Of a DNA stretch of 64,000 nucleotides, positions 45,447 to 52,106 are shown in pieces. Position 1 is the stretch's first letter. Each line of letters begins with the position of its first letter. Source of the stretch: Arcticibacterium luteifluviistationis (GTDB lineage: Bacteria; Bacteroidota; Bacteroidia; Cytophagales; Spirosomataceae); assembly GCF_003258705.1 (NCBI RefSeq), contig NZ_CP029480.1, positions 2,790,001 through 2,854,000 on the forward strand, read 5' to 3'. The translations under genes and the position numbers were made by a program. The notes below the pieces were generated by a model. It saw only the letters and a program-made list of their open reading frames with translations. It was not told where the DNA came from and did no database searches.

Positions 45447-45905
45447 ATGAAAAACTTTAAATTCTTCACGCTCTTGCTCACAATGATTGTAGCAATTGGC
45501 TGCAATAGCAATCAGACAAGCAAAAAGGAAACTTCAACTGCTATTACGCAAGAACAATTAGACAATTTTGAAAAGCTATTAACTGCTGATGGTTATTTTT
45601 GGCAAAGTAAAAACAGCCGTGCATGTGCTGTTGAAATTTTATTTAGAAAAGACAAAACTGCCACAGTATTAGCAGAAAACAACCAGACTTATATCAGGGG
45701 AAATTGGACTTTCGATAAATCCATGAACAAATTACAAATTGCGTGGGAGGGCTCAGACCAAGTGTTTACTGAAGTTGCTACCGTAAACGCTGAAGGAACA
45801 GAAATTTCCTTCACTAAAGATGTTTACTTTGTATGTGGAAACAATCTTAAAAGACTGAATCTTTTAGATAAGCGTTTTGAGGAAAAGGTAGAATCAGTTG
45901 AATAA
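45447..45905 (+). CDS. Small lipoprotein with a duplicated 3' end elsewhere
   Basis: This encodes 152 residues with a lipobox ending VAIGC (Cys19). The mature part has GYFWQSKNSRACAVEILF and IRGNWTFDKSMNKLQIAWEG, a small beta-rich lipoprotein layout; a cysteine pair (in RACAV and VCGN) may form a disulfide. The 3' end, from LLDKRFEEKVE, is repeated in altered form at 49986-50029, four kilobases downstream. I do not know the family. It is probably an outer-membrane or periplasmic lipoprotein. Confidence 0.72.
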   Translation: MKNFKFFTLLLTMIVAIGCNSNQTSKKETSTAITQEQLDNFEKLLTADGYFWQSKNSRACAVEILFRKDKTATVLAENNQTYIRGNWTFDKSMNKLQIAWEGSDQVFTEVATVNAEGTEISFTKDVYFVCGNNLKRLNLLDKRFEEKVESVE

Positions 45906-45954
45906 TAGGTTTGTAAATAAGAGTTTGAGTTTTGACAAAGTCGCCCTCAAGCTC

Positions 45955-46962
45955 CTATTTCATTTCTCTATTTGCGAGGTTCATTAGACGATTAAATTCA
46001 TCAGCTACCGCAGAAGGAGAAACATCCTCCTTAAATTCGTTAACAAGCTGATGTCTCGGGTCGTTGGGCTGTAAACGCCACATAAGTGTACCGTCTTCAA
46101 AAATGTGATTATAGCCTTGAGTATGCAGCTTGAAGAATTCATTATACCCTCTCACAGCAACATATACCGCAATTAAATCAGCACTATGGTGCCAGTCTCT
46201 ATTCCAACCATCCAAAAATATGTTATAAGACCTAGCCACAAGATCAGTTTTGGACTTGTGATTAAAAGAGGGACTTCCCGTTTTAATAAGGTCGGCAAAG
46301 TCACCACCTCCAGTAAACGTAATAAGCGTTGGCCAGACTTTGCTCACTTTTACAATGGCATCAGGATCGGGCTTAAAATTACCCCATCTGCCAATGTCTT
46401 GCAAGTAAGGGTACCTGCCACCCATACATACCAGATGTTTCACCTTTTTCCTTACTAGTTCTACACCATTAAGTGGACTTATATTGTCAGGTGGGCTGTT
46501 AAGAAGATTTGATAAATTTGACAAATACCCAACTGTTACAATCACAACACTTGTGTCCGATTGGCTACTCAAAATTTGTCGATAAAGTGTTACGGCGTCA
46601 GGTGCATTTTCTCCTAAGCCAATGTCTTGCGGAAACTCCTCCGATATGATTTTGGCGTACTTAGAGTTTCTATAAACCCCATATGTTTTAACAGCACCAA
46701 TAGGAATGTCGGGTTGATTGAAATAGGTATTAATGGCGTCTGTAGCAGGCACAGCCCATGGATTCAAACTACAAACCATGGTTGCCAATATTTCAGCTTC
46801 ACCATTAGCAGCGAGTCCATGCAATAATGCCAATGCACCCACATCATCCACATCTGATTCCATATCGGTATCAAATATTATTTTCACCTTCTGAGCCGAA
46901 CTAGAATGAACCCCTAAAAATAAGGCGAACAGAATGGATAGATATATGTTTTTCTTTGTCAT
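45955..46962 (-). CDS. Exported nucleoside hydrolase
   Basis: I start at the ATG at 46962 (MTKKNIYLSILF), giving 335 residues with a signal peptide (ending SSAQ). The calcium-binding motif of the inosine-uridine hydrolase family is clear: IIFDTDMESDVDDVGALALL near residues 25-44. Later blocks (VIVTVGYLSNLSNLL, VCMGGRYP and FTGGGDFADLI) fit the family. It cleaves the N-glycosidic bond of nucleosides to ribose and base, here in the periplasm. It is divergent from the FAD oxidoreductase gene. Confidence 0.9.
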   Translation of the reverse strand: MTKKNIYLSILFALFLGVHSSSAQKVKIIFDTDMESDVDDVGALALLHGLAANGEAEILATMVCSLNPWAVPATDAINTYFNQPDIPIGAVKTYGVYRNSKYAKIISEEFPQDIGLGENAPDAVTLYRQILSSQSDTSVVIVTVGYLSNLSNLLNSPPDNISPLNGVELVRKKVKHLVCMGGRYPYLQDIGRWGNFKPDPDAIVKVSKVWPTLITFTGGGDFADLIKTGSPSFNHKSKTDLVARSYNIFLDGWNRDWHHSADLIAVYVAVRGYNEFFKLHTQGYNHIFEDGTLMWRLQPNDPRHQLVNEFKEDVSPSAVADEFNRLMNLANREMK

Positions 46963-47452
46963 TTTTCTAGACTTTTGGGCTTTGTTTATTAATAATTCCA
47001 AGGGCTACTATCTAATCGTTTTGAAACAAATTCCTTTCTTTTAGAATTACCTCATCAATAACTAGATTTTGAAATGAACTGGCAAAAGATTTCCGAAAAT
47101 AGTTATTCTTTAAAGCATAAATTCTATCGCAACATTGGAATCTAAACTTTCCATTTACAGCCGCTATCCTGACTACCTTATGGCGGCAAATATTTTTTTT
47201 ATTAAAGTATTCTTCTAAACCCTAATCAGTGAAAACGCCCTGTGGAACTTTCAAAATGCATGAAATGGCTGAAGAAATCGTTTTTTAATTGAGCAAAACT
47301 TTAATAAGCTAACCAAAGGTTATCTGACCTCTAAATGCCAGATAAATCCGAAGGTTTGATAAAGTGCTCTACTGTGCTATACCATTTGATTAATCAGTTT
47401 GAATAGGCTACTTTTAACGTTTCCTCTAAGCCCAAATCAAGCCTATTTCATC
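46963..47452. other. Divergent intergenic region, nothing recognised
   Basis: The 490 bases between the divergent nucleoside hydrolase and FAD oxidoreductase genes must hold both promoters, but no consensus sites could be placed. No repeat-family copy and no convincing hairpin are present. Confidence 0.4.
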
Positions 47453-48808
47453 ATGAAAAGAAGAGCAATATTAAAGTCCATGGGAGTAGCCTCGCTTGGA
47501 GTAGTTACACCAGCTTTCGCAAATAAAGAATCCTTAGTTCCGACACATACCATAAAAGAACAAAGTTTGTCAACAGAGATTTTAATAGTAGGTGGTGGCA
47601 CTGCCGGTACCATAGCCGCAATACAGGCTGGCAGGACTGGGGCAAAAACCACTTTGATAGAAAGTGGCAGTCAATTGGGTGGCACTACCACTACAGGTGG
47701 AGTGGCATTTCCTGGCATTTTTCATGCATGGGGAAAACAAATTATCGGAGGCATTGGATGGGAATTAGTGATGGACTGTGTAACGTTGAATGGAGACAAA
47801 TTGCCAAATTTTTCAAAAATCCCAGACCGACACTGGAAACATCAGGTGACCATAAACGCTTCTCTATATACTTTACTTGCTGAAGAGAAGTGCTTGGACG
47901 CTGGCGTAAAAATTCGCTATTACGAGTCGCCAACGCAAATTGAATTTCAGAACGGAAAATGGATTGTGGAGACTATTGGAAAGGGAACCAAAACAACCAT
48001 TACTTGCAACCAAATTATTGATTGTACCGGAAATGCCCTGATAGCTTCGATGGCTGGTTATGATGTACTTAAAGAAGAGGACACCCAGCCAGGTTCCTTG
48101 ATTTTTCGACTGGGAGGATACGATTACAATTCGCTTGACCTAAATAAAATACCAAAAGAACACCAAAGAGTTTTACGGCAGAATATGCTAGAAAATTCGG
48201 AAAGAGAAAGCCGCGAACATACATACGTACCCTACAGCTATGTATATGTCAAAGGAGCTGACTCTACCACTTCAGAAAGTCATACGCATGCGAATAATAT
48301 GGGGAGAAAAACCTTACTAAATGTGGTAAGAACCCTTAAAACCCTACCAGGTTGTGAGGATTTGAAAATAGTAGATTTAAAAACGGAAACGGCCGTACGT
48401 GAAACCTATAGAATAGATGGTTTATACAAAATAAATCAGACAGACTATACTTCAGGAAAAGTGTTTGATGATGCCGTTTCACATTCTTTTTATCCTGTAG
48501 ATTTACATCGAGATGGTAAATCTATCTATCAGGAATTTCTTAAACCAGGTGTGGTGGCCAGTATTCCACTGCGGTCGTTGATACCCAAAGGAAGCCAAAA
48601 CTTTTTGGTGGCAGGCCGCTGTGTCAGTAGTGATAGGTTGGCGAATTCGGCTTTACGAGTTCAAGCATCGTGCATGGGAATGGGGCAAGCAGCTGCTGTA
48701 GCAGCAGTGCTGGCAAGTAGACAAGGAATCTCTCCTCAGGAAGTTGATTTTAATGAAATCAAAGAATTGTTAGAAAAGCATGGGGCCATTGTTCCTTCAA
48801 AATCTTAG
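47453..48808 (+). CDS. Tat-exported FAD-dependent oxidoreductase
   Basis: I start at the ATG at 47453 (MKRRAILKSMG), giving 451 residues; a TTG at 47399 would bury the twin-arginine signal. The signal KRRAILK with a hydrophobic stretch and PAFAN cleavage site predicts Tat export of the folded protein. The FAD-binding site is GGGTAGTIAAIQAGRTGA (about 48-65), then LGGTTTTGG. C-terminal AGRCVSSDRLANSALRVQASCMGMGQAAAVAA matches the FAD_oxidored family. Its substrate is unknown. It is coupled to the SGAT protein gene 12 bases downstream, which suggests electron transfer between the two. Confidence 0.88.
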   Translation: MKRRAILKSMGVASLGVVTPAFANKESLVPTHTIKEQSLSTEILIVGGGTAGTIAAIQAGRTGAKTTLIESGSQLGGTTTTGGVAFPGIFHAWGKQIIGGIGWELVMDCVTLNGDKLPNFSKIPDRHWKHQVTINASLYTLLAEEKCLDAGVKIRYYESPTQIEFQNGKWIVETIGKGTKTTITCNQIIDCTGNALIASMAGYDVLKEEDTQPGSLIFRLGGYDYNSLDLNKIPKEHQRVLRQNMLENSERESREHTYVPYSYVYVKGADSTTSESHTHANNMGRKTLLNVVRTLKTLPGCEDLKIVDLKTETAVRETYRIDGLYKINQTDYTSGKVFDDAVSHSFYPVDLHRDGKSIYQEFLKPGVVASIPLRSLIPKGSQNFLVAGRCVSSDRLANSALRVQASCMGMGQAAAVAAVLASRQGISPQEVDFNEIKELLEKHGAIVPSKS

Positions 48809-48820
48809 CGATTATTAATA

Positions 48821-49960
48821 ATGAAGATAGCTTTTTCGCCCTTTTTAAAATACATATTTATAGGTGTACTTCTAAGCTCCTTTTTACAAGCGGACCCACC
48901 TTTGAAGTATATGAAAGCTTCTACCATAAACGAGAGTTTTGTCACCGAAGGTTCGTTCCAAGAAACTATAAAGGACAACATCACAAATGAACCTGTTTAT
49001 ATTCAAAAATCTAAGGAGGGCATTCCGCTATACTACCGCAAAATCATAAGGGACGATGTATGCTTTGATAAAGAATGTAGAAAGCTCGATATCATTATTT
49101 ATTGGAATATAACAGGTCGCTATTTAGGTTTTGAATTGCCTGAAGGGGAATTTTTAAGTAAGCTAGACCATGAACCGTTTGTGGAAAGCGAATACCAAAG
49201 ACTACATGCTTTATTGGCAGATTCGTCAATTCCCTTGGATGCAGTTTCGTTTGAAGAACTCATAGAAAAACCAAGCCTTAAGCATCAAGATTTAGATGCC
49301 GTTTCAGGTGCTACTTCAAAAAGTTTGGCGGAAATGGTGGTAAAGGGTGCAGCCTATACTACTTATAAATTATGGAATATTGTAAATGGTCCAACGATGG
49401 ATTTCCTTTCTAAAAATACAGAAAACCAGTTAACCGCCCATTTGATTCATCTAATCTTACAAAGCCCAGAAAGCTTTGATAGGGTGTGGGCACTGCATAA
49501 AATAAATAGCTCTGTGCCTCTTACGCCAGATTTAGAAAACGCATTATTGGAAATCATTTCTTCCGACGATTTTTATTTATCTTATACTGCCATTCAAGCC
49601 ATCGAGGCTGTCCATCTAAATAGTTTTGAATTTCAAGAGCGTTTGTTTTCACTTTATAAAAATGCCAATCACAGTATTCAAAAAGAGTTACTTAAAACAT
49701 TGATGGAGGCTCCTGTGCTCAGCCCTAAACTTGTAGGCTCCTCAAAAGGGCTGCTGAAGCAATTAAATGGACAGCAATTAGAGAATATTCTAGCATTATA
49801 CGCCCGACATAGCATCTATGACCTTGAAACTTGTAGGGCTGTAGCGAGTATTCTAGACAATGAAAACCCCTTTATATCAAAAAAAGCTTATCATTTTTTA
49901 GTCCGAATAAAGTCAAAAGATGAATTTATTCAAGAGCGACTCAAAGCATATAAAAACTAA
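48821..49960 (+). CDS. Exported SGAT-motif (putative FMN-binding) protein with helical C-terminus
   Basis: This encodes 379 residues with a signal peptide (about 1-24). Residues 40-190 form a domain with CFDKECRKLDIIIYW and YLGFELPEGEFLSKL, followed by LDAVSGATSKS at 158-168. D-x-x-S-G-A-T-S is the sequence on whose threonine (here Thr165) ApbE-type transferases attach FMN in exported flavoproteins. Residues 200-379 are all-helical and look like HEAT-type repeats. By inference it is a periplasmic covalent flavoprotein paired with the FAD oxidoreductase just upstream. No apbE is visible in this window. Confidence 0.7.
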   Translation: MKIAFSPFLKYIFIGVLLSSFLQADPPLKYMKASTINESFVTEGSFQETIKDNITNEPVYIQKSKEGIPLYYRKIIRDDVCFDKECRKLDIIIYWNITGRYLGFELPEGEFLSKLDHEPFVESEYQRLHALLADSSIPLDAVSFEELIEKPSLKHQDLDAVSGATSKSLAEMVVKGAAYTTYKLWNIVNGPTMDFLSKNTENQLTAHLIHLILQSPESFDRVWALHKINSSVPLTPDLENALLEIISSDDFYLSYTAIQAIEAVHLNSFEFQERLFSLYKNANHSIQKELLKTLMEAPVLSPKLVGSSKGLLKQLNGQQLENILALYARHSIYDLETCRAVASILDNENPFISKKAYHFLVRIKSKDEFIQERLKAYKN

Positions 49961-49985
49961 TTTCAAAAAACACAAATCGTTTAAA

Positions 49986-50029
49986 TAGATAAGCGTTTTG
50001 ATGAAAGGGTGGAAATTATTGAAGAATAA
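49986..50029 (+). pseudogene. Remnant of the 3' end of a 45447-type lipoprotein gene
   Basis: TAGATAAGCGTTTTGA here is identical to 45865-45880 in the lipoprotein gene, and the frame continues DKRFDERVEIIEE then TAA, parallel to DKRFEEKVESVE in the intact gene. Nothing else of the gene is present, so it is a terminal fragment of a second, diverged copy. It lies just after the SGAT gene and thus closes a block of about 4 kb that starts after the intact copy. Confidence 0.6.
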
Positions 50030-50119
50030 TCAGACTTAAAGTATTAACATTGTAGATGGACTTTTAGTGTAAGATACCATTCAGGAAAAGGCTTATCTCT
50101 TTATAATCAAGAACTCACT

Positions 50120-50989
50120 ATGCAATTACTAAAATCAAAACCATTTAGAATTCTCCTCTACATTCTTATTCCAATACTGCTATTGGTGATTTTGTATAAA
50201 ATATTTGCCGTAGCAGACCTCAGAAATGATACCGCAAAAAATGCCATCAATGAGACCAAAGCCAAGCAACTAATTTCTGATATGGGTAAAGCTCATGGTA
50301 TTGAAAATTGGCAAAATGTTAAGACATATTCAGTGAACTTTGAAGATGAGTTTTTTGGATTTCTTGGTTCTAAAAGTCATGCTTATGGTGCTGATAAAGT
50401 GAATATGACCTTAAATTATATTCCAGATTCATTTGATGGTAGAATAGATTTCACCTCAAACCCACTGAAAGGAGAATCTTGGGGCATTCAATCTTGGGAA
50501 ACATATATAAAGAAAGGAGATGGCATAATAAACTTTAAGGATGATGCCAATATCACCTTTTGGCTACCTACCTATCAATATTTCATGGAGTTTCCTTTGA
50601 GAATACAAAAAGCCACCGCTTTTAATTACGCAGGTGAAAAGAAAATTGAAGGAACAATATGTGAAGGTGTGATGGCTTCATGGAACAGCACAGAGCCACA
50701 GAGTGATATTGACCAGTATTTGCTTTGGATAGATAAAAGCACGCACAGATTAGTTCGCTTAGAATATACCGTAAGAGAGCAGTTTAGATTCTTAACAGGG
50801 GCTGTAAACTTTAAGGGTTATGAATTTCATGAAGGCATCCTTTTACCAGCCATCATGCCAGTGGAGTCTAACTTAGTGCCTGTGGGCTTATTACATGAAA
50901 TGCGAATTTTAGATTTCAAAACGAATGTGCTTAGCCCTGAAAACCTTAGGCCGAATGCCAGTTTGCCTGTGATAGGAGATAGTAAATAG
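50120..50989 (+). CDS. Membrane-anchored hypothetical protein
   Basis: This encodes 289 residues with a single N-terminal membrane segment (about 10-32) preceded by lysines, so the rest is probably periplasmic and anchored. The body is beta-rich, with DMGKAHGIENWQNVKTYSV, NFEDEFFGFLG, and WIDKSTHRLVRLEYTV, a layout reminiscent of lipoprotein-carrier-like (LolA/B or DUF6503-type) folds in Bacteroidota. I do not claim that function. It lies after the 4-kb insertion-like block. Downstream is a full copy of the repeat family. Confidence 0.65.
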   Translation: MQLLKSKPFRILLYILIPILLLVILYKIFAVADLRNDTAKNAINETKAKQLISDMGKAHGIENWQNVKTYSVNFEDEFFGFLGSKSHAYGADKVNMTLNYIPDSFDGRIDFTSNPLKGESWGIQSWETYIKKGDGIINFKDDANITFWLPTYQYFMEFPLRIQKATAFNYAGEKKIEGTICEGVMASWNSTEPQSDIDQYLLWIDKSTHRLVRLEYTVREQFRFLTGAVNFKGYEFHEGILLPAIMPVESNLVPVGLLHEMRILDFKTNVLSPENLRPNASLPVIGDSK

Positions 50990-51011
50990 AGGTTTAGTAA
51001 GGCTTACCTAT

Positions 51012-51235
51012 TCAAACTCTATGTATTATAACAAGACCTCGTCTTCGCTCCCTGCCCGCTCGGCAGACGGGGGACTGACAGTTAAAAATCGCCAATAATT
51101 CCTCTAATCAACACTTCTATTGTCAGTTCGAGAGTAGCGGCGGCCGTTGCCGTCGAGAACAGTCCACTTACTCCTAAACATAGCTTTGAATACAAAAAAA
51201 CTATTTTCACTAAGTCCAAATGACTTTGCGGAGCT
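51012..51235. repeat. Interspersed intergenic repeat, full copy 5
   Basis: This copy starts with CAAACTCTATGTATTATAAC and AAGACCTCG, has internal inverted segments (CTCGGCAGACGGGGGACTGAC and TGTCAGTTCGAGAG), and ends with an 84-base tail (51152-51235) that is identical at 83 of 84 positions to 52011-52094. It ends 18 bases from the 3' end of the toxin remnant. The internal inverted arms GGACTGACAG / TGTCAGTTCG resemble REP elements mobilised by RAYT-type transposases; none is seen here. Confidence 0.8.
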
Positions 51236-51252
51236 GAGTGAATAAAACCTAG

Positions 51253-51517
51253 TTATTCAATTTCTTTCTTAACTCGTTTTGGACTCATTCGATTGTCGAA
51301 GACTGTAATAATGTTTATTGTCTTTGAATTGAATTTATAGAAAATCGAAGTTTGCCCTGTAACTACGTGCATTCTGAGCTTCTTTACCACACTTGATTTT
51401 GGGGCTACTTTTAGGAAATTGTTTGATTAACTCAAATGATTTGTCAAACTTCTCAAGATAATTAAGTAGTTCTCCGAGCCTTAAAGAAGCCCTTTTTGAA
51501 AGAACGACTTTTCTCAT
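51253..51517 (-). pseudogene. Decayed RelE/ParE-type toxin
   Basis: The start MRKVVLSKRASLRLGELLNYLE is the N-terminus of a RelE/ParE toxin. Then KFDKSFELIKQFPKSSPK follows directly, so the usual segment of about 15 residues between these parts is missing. At about 51397-51404, in a run of four C and four A, the frame shifts: the remaining family sequence (VVKKLRMHVVTGQTSIFYKF and ITVFDNRMSPKRVKKEIE) continues in another frame to a TAA at 51253. The toxin is therefore both deleted and frameshifted. Its start overlaps the antitoxin stop by one base. Confidence 0.8.
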
Positions 51518-51738
51518 TAACGGTGCTTTTTCATGAAGTCATCGTAATCAACTACTTCACCATTATCTATTTCTGAAAGACCAACATTGATATCTTCTTT
51601 AACTTCTGAAGATAAGCTATTCCAAAAATCTGTTCCCTCTGTTTTTGCAAAAAGAGTTCTTATAGATTCAAGTAAACTGGGATTATCAGTGTCCAGAATC
51701 ATTCTTACGATTTCTAGTTTCTTCCTTTGGATATCCAT
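51517..51738 (-). CDS. Intact antitoxin of a RelE/ParE module
   Basis: This encodes 73 residues, ending with SLSSEVKEDINVGLSEIDNGEVVDYDDFMKKHR, the C-terminal pattern (a helix, then INxGLxxIDNGEVVDYDxFM) of short antitoxins encoded with RelE/ParE toxins in Bacteroidota. The N-terminus is helical (EIVRMILDTDNPSLLESIRTLF). It is intact, while its toxin partner is broken, as is often seen once the toxin is lost. The two genes overlap by one base (TAATG), so they were translationally coupled. The flanking repeats bound the module on both sides. Confidence 0.78.
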   Translation of the reverse strand: MDIQRKKLEIVRMILDTDNPSLLESIRTLFAKTEGTDFWNSLSSEVKEDINVGLSEIDNGEVVDYDDFMKKHR

Positions 51739-51907
51739 GTCTTAAGCTTTTAACGAATTTACAAATCTTAAGCGAAGTTTGAAATTTTATCGGAAATGAG
51801 TTTTCATAACGTTCAAGGCCTAAAATTATGATATCATAATGCATAGGATGTAAGTTTCCTTCTTTTATTGGCAGCAAGGAGAACAGTCTATTTGCTACCA
51901 AAAGCCG

Positions 51908-52094
51908 AAACTCCATGTACTGTAACAAGTCCTCGGCTTCGCTCGGACTGACAGTTATAAATCACCTTTAACTGCTCTAATTCAACACTTCTATGTCAGT
52001 TCGAGCGACAGTCGAGAACAGTCCATTTACTCCTAAACATAGCTTTGAATACAAAAAAACTATTTTCACTAAGTCCAAATGACTTTGCGGAGCT
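51908..52094. repeat. Interspersed intergenic repeat, full copy 6
   Basis: This copy starts with AACTCCATGTACTGTAACAAG and CCTCGGCTTCGCTCGGACTG (both only partly shown), carries the partner arm TATGTCAGTTCGAGCGACAG, and ends in the 84-base tail shared with the 51.0-51.2 kb copy. It lies 12 bases from the 3' end of the KAP gene. With copy 5 in the same orientation it brackets the toxin-antitoxin remnant. Confidence 0.8.
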
Positions 52095-52106
52095 TGCTTT
52101 ATAAAA

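Noticed and set aside
51686-51928. An 80-codon minus-strand frame over the antitoxin start
   Set aside because: It overlaps the real antitoxin in another frame, has no recognisable features, and its start lies inside repeat copy 6.
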